Shown here: in pieces, positions 23,623 to 32,097 of the stretch
How the letters are laid out: each line of letters opens with the position of its first letter
Position numbering within the stretch: position 1 is the stretch's first letter
Origin: WM-3-3 sp041660045
GTDB taxonomy: Bacteria; Pseudomonadota; Gammaproteobacteria; Methylococcales; Methylomonadaceae
Assembly: GCA_041660045.1 (NCBI GenBank)
Contig: JBAZXA010000017.1
Location: 1-33,527 of the forward strand
Reading direction: 5' to 3'
Length of the DNA: 33,527 nt
Notes under the pieces: generated by a model
Told to the model about the DNA's origin: nothing
The model's input: only the letters and a program-made list of their open reading frames with translations
The model's database searches: none
Made by a program: the position numbers and the translations under genes

Positions 23623-24212
23623 GTTGAGGCTTTTAAGCGCGTTGCAGTTTCCGCCAAACGTGCGCCGAGTGCTTTGCTTAGGGCTTTTTCTGCATCGCTT
23701 AAGGCATCGTGGTCTTTATCTACATGGCTAGGGCCGTAGGGTGTTCCGCCTGTAGTTGTATCACGCAGGGCGGCTTCCGCATAAGGTAGGCCAACTATGA
23801 GCATGCCGTGATGCAACAATGGCAGCATCATAGACAACAAGGTACTTTCTTGGCCACCATGCAGGCTACTACTACTGGTAAATAGCCCAGCGGGTTTGCC
23901 AGCTAAAGCGCCGGCAAACCATACTGCTGTAGTGCTGTCGATAAAGTATTTCAGCGCAGCTGCCATGTTGCCAAAATGGGTAGGGCTGCCCAGCGCTAAG
24001 CCATCGCAGTGTTTTAAATCATCTAGTGTTGCGTAAACAGCGCCTACTGCCGGAATGTTATCGGCAATTTGCTCGCATACGGTAGATACTTCCGGCACGG
24101 TTCTGAGCAAGGCTTCGCAATGGGGTACAGATTCCACGCCATGGGCTATATAGCGTGCCATTTCTGCGGTTGAACCGTTACGCGAGTAATATAAGACTAG
24201 GATTTTTATCAT
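23619..24212 (-). CDS. wrbA: WrbA-type NAD(P)H:quinone oxidoreductase
   Basis: A 197-aa flavodoxin-fold protein. The FMN phosphate loop is YYSRNGSTAEMA (8-19), GSPTHFGNMAA provides further flavin contacts, and FTSSSSLHGGQESTLLSMMLPLLHHGM is the WrbA-specific insertion region. WrbA performs two-electron reduction of quinones and so limits semiquinone and superoxide formation. It lies 15 nt after arsC and overlaps the DUF2069 gene by 4 nt. Confidence 0.92.
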   Translation of the reverse strand: MIKILVLYYSRNGSTAEMARYIAHGVESVPHCEALLRTVPEVSTVCEQIADNIPAVGAVYATLDDLKHCDGLALGSPTHFGNMAAALKYFIDSTTAVWFAGALAGKPAGLFTSSSSLHGGQESTLLSMMLPLLHHGMLIVGLPYAEAALRDTTTGGTPYGPSHVDKDHDALSDAEKALSKALGARLAETATRLKAST

Positions 24213-24227
24213 TAGATTATGTTAGTT

Positions 24228-24575
24228 TTATAAAATAGCCAGTACGGCTTCTGGTGGTCTACCGATGGCAGCTTTGCCATTGGCCAACACGATAGGGCGC
24301 TCGATTAATATTGGATTACTGACCATGCCTTGGATGAGGGCTTGCTGGTCTAATGCCTCATCGTTCAGGCCGTTAGCTTTGTAAGCGGCTTCTTTTTTAC
24401 GCATTAAATCACGCGGTTTCATAGCCAGTTTTTGTAAGATGTCTTCAAGTTCTGCGGCACTCGGCGGGTTTTTAAGGTATTCAATAATTTCGGGTTCTAT
24501 GCCTTGTTGTTTCAGTAGCTGTAAGGTTTCACGCGATTTACCGCAGCGTGGATTGTGATAAATTTTAACGCTCAT
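24228..24575 (-). CDS. arsC: Arsenate reductase (glutaredoxin-dependent type, ArsC family)
   Basis: A 115-aa thioredoxin-fold reductase. The catalytic cysteine is C11 in NPRCGKSRETL, and NPILIERPIV plus AAIGRPPEAV carry the conserved Arg residues that hold arsenate in E. coli ArsC. It is shorter than plasmid ArsC (about 140) and is of the chromosomal YfgD/ArsC type, whose role in arsenic resistance is not always shown. There is no arsB or arsR nearby, so it is probably a housekeeping member. First gene of the minus-strand cluster ending in panE; divergent from ubiA. Confidence 0.88.
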   Translation of the reverse strand: MSVKIYHNPRCGKSRETLQLLKQQGIEPEIIEYLKNPPSAAELEDILQKLAMKPRDLMRKKEAAYKANGLNDEALDQQALIQGMVSNPILIERPIVLANGKAAIGRPPEAVLAIL

Positions 24576-24598
24576 AGGACTTACCCCGCCGAATCAAA

Positions 24599-24620
24599 TA
24601 ATGCCGTTATAATAGCATTA
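24599..24620. promoter_or_regulatory. TATAAT box inside a 6-bp inverted repeat, arsC-ubiA divergent region
   Basis: TATAAT (24608-24613) lies 33 nt before the ubiA ATG and is flanked by TAATGC (24599-24604) and GCATTA (24615-24620). A matching -35 at standard distance is not obvious. It could be the ubiA -10 element with an overlapping operator, but the repeat is short. Confidence 0.3.
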
Positions 24621-24646
24621 GTAAAACCTAAACTTTAACCCACTTT

Positions 24647-25537
24647 ATGCCCAAGGTCGCTTTTGTGTTAGCCGAAACTATTAAAGATAGAGCCATGCAG
24701 TATTGGCGTCTAGCCCGTTTTGATCGTCCCATTGGGATTTTGATTTTGCTTTGGCCTACTTTATGGGCGTTATGGTTGGCCAGCGCGGGTAAGCCTGATG
24801 GCTTGGTGTTCACCGTTTTTTTTCTGGGGGTGGTGTTGATGCGGGCTGCTGGCTGCGTCATTAATGACTACGCGGACAGGAATTTTGACCCGCATGTTGA
24901 GCGCACCAAGCAACGTCCGATTGCCGCGGGCCTGGTTAAGCCTAAAGAAGCGTTAGTTGTGTTTGCGGTGCTGTGTTTAAGTGCTTTTGGTTTAGTGCTG
25001 TTGCTGAATAGTTTTACCATTTTGATGTCTTTTGTTGGCGCTTTTCTGGCGGCCAGTTATCCGTTTATGAAACGTTACACGCAACTGCCGCAAGCTTATT
25101 TGGGAATCGCTTTTGGCTGGGCAGTGCCGATGGCTTATAGCGCGCAAACAAATCATATTCCCATGGTGGCGTGGTTGTTATTTTTAGCTGTGGTGTTGTG
25201 GGCTTTAGTCTATGACACTATGTATGCCATGGTTGATAAAGAGGACGATTTAAAAATAGGCGTTAAATCAACCGCTATTTTGTTTGGTGATTACGATCGC
25301 CAAATTATGGCGGGCTTGCAAATCATCATTATTGGGTTATTGGTCACGGTTGGCCAAATGCAACAATTGGGTTGGCCTTATTACAGCAGCTTAATGGTTG
25401 CAGGTGGTTTTGCGGCTTATCAGCAAATATTGATTTTTCATCGGGAAAAAGCCCGCTGTTTTCAAGCCTTTTTAAATAATAATTGGTTTGGGTTAAGCAT
25501 TTTTGTGGGAATAGCCCTGGATTATGCTTGGCATTAA
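24647..25537 (+). CDS. ubiA: 4-hydroxybenzoate polyprenyltransferase
   Basis: A 296-aa integral membrane enzyme that attaches the polyprenyl tail to 4-hydroxybenzoate in ubiquinone synthesis. The first Asp-rich motif NDYADRNFD (73-81) and the second one, DTMYAMVDKEDD (about 190-201), bind the Mg2+-diphosphate. About eight hydrophobic helices are visible, starting with PIGILILLWPTLWALWLA. Length is typical. ATG 24647 is about 33 nt after a TATAAT. ubiC is not adjacent, unlike in E. coli. Its end overlaps an alternative start of the downstream GNAT gene. Confidence 0.94.
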   Translation: MPKVAFVLAETIKDRAMQYWRLARFDRPIGILILLWPTLWALWLASAGKPDGLVFTVFFLGVVLMRAAGCVINDYADRNFDPHVERTKQRPIAAGLVKPKEALVVFAVLCLSAFGLVLLLNSFTILMSFVGAFLAASYPFMKRYTQLPQAYLGIAFGWAVPMAYSAQTNHIPMVAWLLFLAVVLWALVYDTMYAMVDKEDDLKIGVKSTAILFGDYDRQIMAGLQIIIIGLLVTVGQMQQLGWPYYSSLMVAGGFAAYQQILIFHREKARCFQAFLNNNWFGLSIFVGIALDYAWH

Positions 25538-25553
25538 GGCTGAGTTAGCCAAT

Positions 25554-26012
25554 ATGGATGTGCGTGAGGCTGTTTTAAATGATGTCCCTCAGTTAGTCGA
25601 ACTGCGCTTACAGCTATTTGCTGAATTGGGCGGGTTAGCCAGCGCTGAACTACTTCCGGACCTTCAAGAAGCTACTGAGGTTTACTTTACCCATGCCTTT
25701 ACCACTGGATTATGTAAAACATGGCTAGCCATTGCCGATGAGAAAGTGGTGGCAGCCGGTAGTATGGCTATTTTTCACCGGTTGCCTTATCCCGGAAATT
25801 TGCAGGGGCATGAAGCTTATTTGCTTAATATGTACACCTTACCGGCTTATCGAGGCAAATTGGCAGCTACGCGTATACTTGAGCAAATGCAACATTATGC
25901 AAAAGCAGAAAAGTTTGGCAAGGTCTGGTTACATGCAAGTATTGATGGCCGTAATTTGTATGAACGCTTTGGTTTTATGCAAAACCAAAGCGTTATGGAG
26001 TGGTCTCCTTAG
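25554..26012 (+). CDS. GNAT family N-acetyltransferase
   Basis: A 152-aa acetyltransferase. The N-terminal MDVREAVLNDVPQLVELR is the usual first strand and helix of the fold; the central strand GHEAYLLNMYTLPAYRGKLAATRIL holds the acetyl-CoA loop (Arg-Gly-Lys-Leu-Ala), and LHASIDGRNLYERFGF is the C-terminal part. Substrate unknown. I prefer ATG 25554, where homology-like sequence begins; ATG 25524 in frame would overlap ubiA by 14 nt and add 10 residues without a better ribosome site. Confidence 0.85.
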   Translation: MDVREAVLNDVPQLVELRLQLFAELGGLASAELLPDLQEATEVYFTHAFTTGLCKTWLAIADEKVVAAGSMAIFHRLPYPGNLQGHEAYLLNMYTLPAYRGKLAATRILEQMQHYAKAEKFGKVWLHASIDGRNLYERFGFMQNQSVMEWSP

Positions 26013-26031
26013 GGCGGATTTTTATTAGTAG

Positions 26032-26877
26032 TTAGCCCACGCTTATTGCCCGATTTTTATCGCGTATCCATTCGCTCCAAGAACCTGCATAAAGCGTTGA
26101 ACCGGTTAATCCGGCATGTTCCATAGCTAACAAATTATGGCAAGCCGTTACGCCAGAGCCACACATATGGATGCTTTGTTGAGGCTGCGATTTGCCCAAT
26201 AGTTGCTGGAGCTGTTGGCGTAATGCGTCGGCGGATTTAAATAAACCATTGCCATTCAAATTTAAGGTAAAGGGGTGGTTTAAGGCGCCGGGAATATGGC
26301 CAGCTACTGGGTCGATAGGCTCATGTTGGCCAAGGTAACGGGGGTTGGCGCGGGCATCTATCAATTTAACGGTTTTTGTTGCCAAAAGGTTTTCGACTTG
26401 GCGGGCAGTTAGCCAATTATAGCTGCTCGGGTATGCTCTAAATACTTCAGCTTTAACGGCGGGTAGCTTAGTGGTTAAAGGGTAGCCTAAACGTTGCCAG
26501 TGTTGTATGCCGCCATCTAAAACCGCTACTTTGTCATGGCCTAAATGGCGTAATAACCACCAAAAGCGGGCAGCAAAACTACCTGCAGCGTCATCATAAG
26601 CAACCACTTGGCTTTGGTTGTTTATTCCCCAAAGCCCCAATTTTTTTGTTATTGAGCTTAAATTGGGTAGCGGATGGCGGCCAGTGTAGGCTTGGACTTC
26701 AGAAGATAGGTCTAGATTAAGGTGGGCGTAACGCGCATTCGGCAGATGGCCTGCGCGATAGGCTTTTATGCCAAAGTTAGCATCGGTGAGGGCAAAGCGG
26801 CAATCGACAATGATCCAATGTTTGTCATATTGATGTGTATAAAGGCTGTCTGCGGATATTAGCGTGTTATAGTTCAT
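26032..26877 (-). CDS. sseA: 3-mercaptopyruvate/thiosulfate sulfurtransferase
   Basis: A 281-aa two-domain rhodanese. The N-terminal domain is inactive (it begins LISADSLYTHQ, then DCRFAL and GHLPNARYAHLNLDL); the C-terminal domain has RANPRYLG, GHIPGALNHPF and the active-site loop CGSGVTA with the persulfide cysteine. CG(S/T)GVTA is characteristic of mercaptopyruvate sulfurtransferases, while thiosulfate-specific enzymes carry CRKGVT. Cytoplasmic, no signal peptide. It starts 15 nt after the quinone oxidoreductase stop and is probably co-transcribed. Confidence 0.9.
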   Translation of the reverse strand: MNYNTLISADSLYTHQYDKHWIIVDCRFALTDANFGIKAYRAGHLPNARYAHLNLDLSSEVQAYTGRHPLPNLSSITKKLGLWGINNQSQVVAYDDAAGSFAARFWWLLRHLGHDKVAVLDGGIQHWQRLGYPLTTKLPAVKAEVFRAYPSSYNWLTARQVENLLATKTVKLIDARANPRYLGQHEPIDPVAGHIPGALNHPFTLNLNGNGLFKSADALRQQLQQLLGKSQPQQSIHMCGSGVTACHNLLAMEHAGLTGSTLYAGSWSEWIRDKNRAISVG

Positions 26878-26892
26878 AGAGTTATGCCTTAA

Positions 26893-27858
26893 TTAGACGG
26901 TGAGGATGATTTTGCCTATGTGTAGGCTGCTTTCCATCAACGCATGGGCCTGCTCAGCTTGGGCGAGTGGAAAAGTCGTATAAATGATAGGTTTAATGTG
27001 GCCGTTGTTTATTAAAGGCCATGCTTTTGCTTGTAATTGTTTGGCAATCTCGGCCTTGAAAGCGGTATCCCTGGCGCGTAAGGTAGAACCTGTAATAGTT
27101 AAGCGTTTAAGCATAATCGGTAATAAATTAATTTCCGATTTAACCCCGTTTTGCAAGGCAATTTGCAGCAAGCGGGCATCCAACGCCATACATTTTATAT
27201 TGCGCGGAAAATAATCACCGCCAATGCTATCTAGGATAACGTCTACACCGTTGGTGTTGGTCAGTTGTGCAATGGCGGCAACAAAATCTTGAGTTTTATA
27301 ATTAATCGCCGCATCGGCGCCCAGTTGCAGGCAGGCTTGGCATTTACTGTCCGATCCTGCGGTGACAAAAACTTTAGCGCCTAAGGCTTTAGCGAGTTGT
27401 ATGGCTGTCGTGCCTATGCCGCTGCTACCACCATGGACGAGCAAGCTTTCATGGGGTTTAAGTTGTGCACGGTCAAAAACGTTGCTCCAGACGGTAAAAA
27501 AGGTTTCTGGTATAGCAGCGGCTTCTATTAATGATAAATTGTGCGGGATAGCTAAGCATAAAGCGGCGGGCGCCAAGCAATATTCGGCGTAGCCACCACC
27601 GGTAACTAAGGCACAGACCTTATCACCCGTTTTTAAATGCTTAACGTCATGCCCTGCTGCGGCGATAATACCCGCCACTTCTAGGCCAGGAATATCGGAT
27701 GCGCCTTTGGGGGGCGGATACAAACCTAAGCGTTGCATCACATCGGGGCGGTTTACACCGGCGGCAACAACTTGGATGAGCACCTCATCAGTGGCTGGTA
27801 GCGGTAAGCTTCGGGTTGTAGGCGTTAAGCGTTTATTGATTATTTCTATGGCAAGCAT
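26893..27858 (-). CDS. NAD(P)H:quinone oxidoreductase, zinc-less MDR family (PIG3-like)
   Basis: A 321-aa medium-chain dehydrogenase/reductase without the catalytic-zinc cysteine pattern. The N-terminal GroES-like part has AAGVNRPDVMQRLGLYPPPKGASDIPGLEVAG, and the Rossmann part has HGGSSGIGTTAIQLAKALGAKVFVTAGS. These match the TP53I3/PIG3-like quinone oxidoreductases, which use NADPH. I start at ATG 27858 (MLAIEII), as in relatives; an upstream in-frame start at 27903 would add 15 residues not seen in the family. There is no clear Shine-Dalgarno. Divergent from argC. Confidence 0.88.
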   Translation of the reverse strand: MLAIEIINKRLTPTTRSLPLPATDEVLIQVVAAGVNRPDVMQRLGLYPPPKGASDIPGLEVAGIIAAAGHDVKHLKTGDKVCALVTGGGYAEYCLAPAALCLAIPHNLSLIEAAAIPETFFTVWSNVFDRAQLKPHESLLVHGGSSGIGTTAIQLAKALGAKVFVTAGSDSKCQACLQLGADAAINYKTQDFVAAIAQLTNTNGVDVILDSIGGDYFPRNIKCMALDARLLQIALQNGVKSEINLLPIMLKRLTITGSTLRARDTAFKAEIAKQLQAKAWPLINNGHIKPIIYTTFPLAQAEQAHALMESSLHIGKIILTV

Positions 27859-27952
27859 GGTTGTTATTATTTTTAGCCAAAAATAATTATACTGGATACA
27901 CAAGCAGGTATGATAGGTGCCTCTTTTTTACACAGGTTTGGTTAGGTTTAAT

Positions 27953-28984
27953 ATGATTCGGGCAGGCATTGTGGGTGGCACCGGCTATACCGGTGTTGAG
28001 TTGTTAAGGATTTTAGCGTTGCATCCAGATGTTGAAGTGGCGGTGGTCACGTCACGCTCAGATGCAGGCTTACGTGTCGATGCACTGTATCCAAGTTTGC
28101 GCGGAGCCATAGACGTGCTGTTTTGTGTGCCAGAAATAGAGACCTTGGCGGACTGCGATGTGGTGTTTTTTGCTACCCCCAATGGTACGGCTATGTTAAT
28201 GGCGGAAGCATTATTGGCGCGGAATGTTAAAGTGATTGACTTGTCGGCGGATTTTAGGCTTAAAGACGTCGGCACCTGGGAAAAATGGTATGGCATGACG
28301 CATAGTTGTCCTGACTTAATTGCTGAGGCCGTTTATGGCTTGCCTGAAGTTAATCGGGTTGCGATTAAATCCGCACGTTTATTAGCATGCCCGGGCTGTT
28401 ACCCGACGGCTGTACAGCTAGGCTTTTTACCGTTGATTGAACACGGCTTGGCCGATATTAACCATTTGATTGCAGATGTGAAATCTGGGGTCAGCGGTGC
28501 TGGCCGTAAAGCTGAATTGGCTTTGTTAATGAGCGAGACCGGTGAAAGCTTTAAGGCTTATGCAGTAAGCGGCCATCGGCATCTACCGGAGATTAGCCAA
28601 GGTTTGGCCAAGGCCGCAAGGCAGTCGGTAAATTTAACTTTTGTACCGCATTTAGTGCCTATGATCCGAGGTATCCATGCCACTTTGTATGCCCGAGTGC
28701 CGGCGAGCTTGCCTGATTTGCAAGCATTATATGAACGGCGCTACGCAGACGAGGGTTTTGTAGATGTGCTACCGGCTGGCGCCCATCCTGATACACGGCA
28801 TGTAAAAGGCAGCAATTTTTGTCAGATTGCGGTGCACCAACCCCAAGGCAGTCAAACTGTTGTGGTGCTGTCGGTCATAGATAATTTGGTCAAAGGTGCC
28901 TCTGGGCAGGCTGTGCAAGCGATGAACCTGATGTTTGGTTTTCCTGAGCAGCTAGGTTTGGCGACGATAGCGCTGTATCCATAA
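27953..28984 (+). CDS. argC: N-acetyl-gamma-glutamyl-phosphate reductase
   Basis: A 343-aa enzyme of arginine synthesis that reduces N-acetylglutamyl phosphate with NADPH. The N-terminal dinucleotide loop is GGTGYTGVELLR (8-19), the catalytic cysteine is C149 in ACPGCYPTA, and the conserved HRHLPEI supplies the active-site histidine. Length is standard. ATG 27953 follows TTAGGTTTAAT; an upstream in-frame start at 27917 would add 12 residues without family support. In this lineage argC precedes erpA, anmK and tyrS, an order I also recall from Pseudomonas. Confidence 0.95.
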   Translation: MIRAGIVGGTGYTGVELLRILALHPDVEVAVVTSRSDAGLRVDALYPSLRGAIDVLFCVPEIETLADCDVVFFATPNGTAMLMAEALLARNVKVIDLSADFRLKDVGTWEKWYGMTHSCPDLIAEAVYGLPEVNRVAIKSARLLACPGCYPTAVQLGFLPLIEHGLADINHLIADVKSGVSGAGRKAELALLMSETGESFKAYAVSGHRHLPEISQGLAKAARQSVNLTFVPHLVPMIRGIHATLYARVPASLPDLQALYERRYADEGFVDVLPAGAHPDTRHVKGSNFCQIAVHQPQGSQTVVVLSVIDNLVKGASGQAVQAMNLMFGFPEQLGLATIALYP

Positions 28985-28987
28985 TTC

Positions 28988-29016
28988 TTGACTAAAATAC
29001 TATGTTTTGCCATACT
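28988..29016 (+). promoter_or_regulatory. Sigma-70 promoter for erpA
   Basis: TTGACT (28988-28993), a 17-nt spacer and CATACT (29011-29016) begin 3 nt after the argC stop and 35 nt before the erpA ATG. Each hexamer differs from consensus at one or two positions, with ideal spacing, so erpA can be transcribed independently of argC. Confidence 0.6.
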
Positions 29017-29050
29017 AAAAAGGAATTTTTTATTAATTTTTGGTGTATCA

Positions 29051-29383
29051 ATGAGCGATCCAATTATTTTTACCGATAGCGCAGCGACAAAAGTAGGTGA
29101 GTTAATTGCCGAAGAAGGCAATGGTAATTTAAAACTAAGGGTATATGTGAATGGTGGGGGTTGTTCCGGTTTTCAGTACGGATTCACCTTTGATGAAGTG
29201 GTTAATGAAGACGATACCCAAGTAGAAAAATGCGGCGTTACCGTTTTGATAGATGCTATGAGTATCCAGTATTTAAACGGTGCGGAAATTGATTATAAGG
29301 AAGACTTATCTGGCGCCCAGTTTGTTATCCGTAACCCTAATGCAACAACGACCTGTGGTTGCGGATCTTCGTTTTCAGCGTGA
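29051..29383 (+). CDS. erpA: Iron-sulfur cluster insertion protein ErpA
   Basis: A 110-aa A-type carrier that delivers [4Fe-4S] or [2Fe-2S] clusters to apoproteins, notably IspG/IspH and respiratory enzymes. The three conserved cysteines are C38 (NGGGCSGFQYGF), C102 and C104 (TTCGCGSSF). The N-terminal SDPIIFTDSAATKV is characteristic of ErpA rather than IscA. ATG 29051 matches the family start; an upstream in-frame start at 28988 falls on the -35 of the putative promoter and can be dismissed. Confidence 0.95.
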   Translation: MSDPIIFTDSAATKVGELIAEEGNGNLKLRVYVNGGGCSGFQYGFTFDEVVNEDDTQVEKCGVTVLIDAMSIQYLNGAEIDYKEDLSGAQFVIRNPNATTTCGCGSSFSA

Positions 29384-29426
29384 TTAAGGCAAGTCGTTTG
29401 CTGCAGTAGTAAGCCTTAGATTTAGC

Positions 29427-30536
29427 TTAGCGGGCAAAATAAACACCACCTAAAATCACTGGGCGGCTAGCACCAGTTACAGACGTTTGGTTGCCAGGTA
29501 AGTGGTTTAGAGTACGTCTTGCTAACCAGGCAAAGGCGGCAGCTTCTACATGGTCAGGATGGATGCCGTAGGTTAGTGTTGACTCCACTGGACAATCTAG
29601 GTTTTTAGTGATGAGTTGACGTAAATAGTCATTTTGGGCGCCCCCCCCACAAATTAATACGCGCTCAGTTAAAGGCGCGTATTGTCTAATGGCATCGCAT
29701 AGGGTAATAGCCGTTAAGAAAACCAAGCTAGCTTGAATATCTTCAGGTTTGTAAGAGGTGCTGCCACATTTTTTCTGTAGCCAGGATAATGAAAAATATT
29801 CTTTCCCGGTACTTTTGGGCGGGTAGCGCTTAAAATAGGGGTCCAGTTTTAAGCGGCCAATTAAGTCATGGTCAACAGAGCCTGTTTTTGCCCACTGGCC
29901 CCCGGCATCGTAGGCTAAATTTTTCTGTTGTTGTATCCACAAATCCATCAATGTATTGCCGGGGCCAGTATCAAATCCCAAAGCACCTTGTGCTGAACCT
30001 GCGGGTAAAACCGTAATATTAGCTATACCGCCAATGTTGATTATGCAACGATGTTCCGTGGGATGGCTAAACAAGGCTTCATGAAAAGCAGGAACCAATG
30101 GCGCGCCTTGGCCATTAACGGCCATATCACGGCGTCTGAAGTCGGCGATGGTAGTTATGCCAGTCTGTTCAGCGATAACATTAGGGTCCGCTATCTGTAA
30201 GGAAAATGGAAAGGTCAGGTCGGGGGCGTGAAAAACGGTTTGGCCATGGCTGCCTATAGCCTGGATGGATGCCGCTGAGATGCTTGTTTTCTGGAGCAAA
30301 GAGCGCACGGATGCGGCAAATAAATGGCCAAGCTCACAATCTAGTATGCCGTAGTCTTGTAGTCCCGTACGATGTTCCGGTAAGCTCAATTCGGCTATGC
30401 GTTGTATAAGCGTCGTATCATAAGGGCTGTAATAAAAGCCAATAGTTTTAGCTTGCCCGTCAGAAAAATCAACTAAGCAGGCATCTATGCCGTCTAAGCT
30501 GGTTCCGGCCATTAGGCCTATATATAATTCAGCCAT
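29427..30536 (-). CDS. anmK: Anhydro-N-acetylmuramic acid kinase
   Basis: A 369-aa ASKHA-fold kinase of peptidoglycan recycling that converts 1,6-anhydro-MurNAc to MurNAc 6-phosphate. The N-terminal phosphate loop is GLMAGTSLDGIDACLVDF (7-24), with GSHGQTVFH, GGIANITVLP and GFDTGPGNTLMD as further nucleotide and sugar motifs and the ICGGGAQNDYL adenosine loop. Full length. A run of eight G (minus strand) encodes the Gly-Gly-Gly of that last motif and is a potential slippage site. It lies 3 nt after the M23 endopeptidase gene on the same strand, linking cell-wall cutting to recycling. Confidence 0.95.
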   Translation of the reverse strand: MAELYIGLMAGTSLDGIDACLVDFSDGQAKTIGFYYSPYDTTLIQRIAELSLPEHRTGLQDYGILDCELGHLFAASVRSLLQKTSISAASIQAIGSHGQTVFHAPDLTFPFSLQIADPNVIAEQTGITTIADFRRRDMAVNGQGAPLVPAFHEALFSHPTEHRCIINIGGIANITVLPAGSAQGALGFDTGPGNTLMDLWIQQQKNLAYDAGGQWAKTGSVDHDLIGRLKLDPYFKRYPPKSTGKEYFSLSWLQKKCGSTSYKPEDIQASLVFLTAITLCDAIRQYAPLTERVLICGGGAQNDYLRQLITKNLDCPVESTLTYGIHPDHVEAAAFAWLARRTLNHLPGNQTSVTGASRPVILGGVYFAR

Positions 30537-30539
30537 GGC

Positions 30540-31919
30540 TTAGTTAAAGCGGGATGTGCTTTTTGCGAACAGTGTTTTAGCTTTTATTTGGGCAAGCTGG
30601 GTTACAAAAGGTAATGTTTGCGCTTTAAAGTCAGCCATTAAGGCGTTATCTATGGGCAACGTATGAGGTAACTTGACGGTTTCAGGATTACGATAAATGC
30701 CATCCATATGAAATTCATAATGCAGATGTGGGCCTGTAGCCAAACCGGTTTGCCCAACATAACCTATTATATCGCCTTGTTTTACTTTCACCCCTTCATT
30801 TAAACCTTTTTTAAAATTAGAAAGATGGGCATACAAAGTCTCATAGCGGTCACCGTGCTGAATAATAACAACTTGTCCATAGCCGCCTTCCCGGCCACAA
30901 AAAGTGACCATGCCATCACCTGTGGTTTTAACGGGAGTACCCGTTCTGGCGGCATAATCAACACCTTTGTGAGCTCTAATCCGATTGAGGATAGGGTGTT
31001 TACGATGCATATCAAAAGGTGAGCTTATTTGGGCAAAATCAACGGGCGTGCTCAAAAAGGCCTTTTGCATGGATCGCCCGTCTGGCGTGTAATAGCTGGT
31101 ATTCCCTGATTTGTCGCGATAACGCACTGCGGCATAAGTATTGCCTTGGCTGGTAAATTCAGCAGCAACAATTTCATCGGTTTCAGACTCTATGCCGTCT
31201 ATTGTTTTTTTCTCATAAATGACTGTAAAGCGGTCGCCAGGCTGCAAATTAGTGGCAAAATCGATATCCCAGGCAAATATGTTGGTCAGTTGGGTAATTA
31301 CTTCTTTGGAAAGTCCAGCTTCTAAGCCATCTAAAAACAACGAGGTTTCAATGTTGACATATGCGCTATTCAGTTTGGCTATTTGCGTTGGCTGCTGAAT
31401 TAGTTGTGGCTGAATTTCGTGGTTGTCTGGTGTGCTGATTATTTGATCAGCTTCGGCAATAGTTTGGCTTAAAGAAAGGTTTGAGGTTTTGTTGCGGTTT
31501 TCCCTATGCCGATAATTAGATCCGAAAGCTTGTATTGAAGCCGTTTTAGAGCTAGGGCTAGCAATGATAGAGCGTAATCTTGTTGTGCTGAGGCTTGCCA
31601 AGTCATTGGTTTTATCGCTAATTCTGTTCTTATTTGAAGTATGCTTGGCCTGCTTGTTTTGGTTAGGCTTAATTTTTGAATAACTTGCTTTTTTGCTGGA
31701 GTTATTTGATGAATTTGTCGCATTAACTTTGCTATTTGAGCGGTTAATTATGGCGGCTTGTTTTTTACTAATGGATTTTGACTTTTTTTCACTGGTCGAG
31801 GATGTGACAATAGCTTTTGTAGCATGCTTGGCTATTGGTTTTGCATAGGCAAAATTGCTCGAGACAATGAATGCGGTGCTGATGCCCAATAATAATGAAG
31901 TATAGGTTTTATTTTTCAC
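30540..31919 (-). CDS. M23 murein endopeptidase (MepM/OapA-like)
   Basis: A 459-aa envelope protein: signal peptide (1-26, ending FAYA), a Lys/Ser/Asn-rich low-complexity stretch (about 28-110), an OapA/LysM-like module (FLDGLEAGLSKEVITQL ... LQPGDRFTVIYEKK), and a complete M23 domain with HKGVDYAA (first zinc His and Asp), YAHLS and GPHLHYEFHM (HxH). Such enzymes cut the D,D cross-links of peptidoglycan to allow growth. All zinc ligands are present, in contrast to the M23 relic at 1142-1559. It is co-oriented with anmK (3 nt apart) and divergent from tyrS, as in other gammaproteobacteria. Confidence 0.9.
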   Translation of the reverse strand: MKNKTYTSLLLGISTAFIVSSNFAYAKPIAKHATKAIVTSSTSEKKSKSISKKQAAIINRSNSKVNATNSSNNSSKKASYSKIKPNQNKQAKHTSNKNRISDKTNDLASLSTTRLRSIIASPSSKTASIQAFGSNYRHRENRNKTSNLSLSQTIAEADQIISTPDNHEIQPQLIQQPTQIAKLNSAYVNIETSLFLDGLEAGLSKEVITQLTNIFAWDIDFATNLQPGDRFTVIYEKKTIDGIESETDEIVAAEFTSQGNTYAAVRYRDKSGNTSYYTPDGRSMQKAFLSTPVDFAQISSPFDMHRKHPILNRIRAHKGVDYAARTGTPVKTTGDGMVTFCGREGGYGQVVIIQHGDRYETLYAHLSNFKKGLNEGVKVKQGDIIGYVGQTGLATGPHLHYEFHMDGIYRNPETVKLPHTLPIDNALMADFKAQTLPFVTQLAQIKAKTLFAKSTSRFN

Positions 31920-32033
31920 TAAACTTTGTAACTGATTGAATTAAAATAAATATATGGTTTATGCAAGCAGCTTTGTTTCATTTTAAGTGTTTTTAAAAGT
32001 TTTTACCAATAATTAACGTGATTAAAACTTTGT

Positions 32034-32061
32034 TCGACCGATTGAGTAATAAATTTATAAT
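32034..32061 (+). promoter_or_regulatory. Candidate promoter for tyrS
   Basis: TCGACC (32034-32039), 16 nt and a perfect TATAAT (32056-32061) lie 37 nt before the tyrS start. The -35 is a 4/6 match, the -10 is exact. Confidence 0.45.
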
Positions 32062-32097
32062 GATAGACGTTTTTAAATATTTGGACTGGAGAATCAA

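Noticed and set aside
29384..29426. Terminator between erpA and anmK
   Set aside because: TAAGGC/GCCTTA gives just six pairs around a 22-nt loop; too weak to call.
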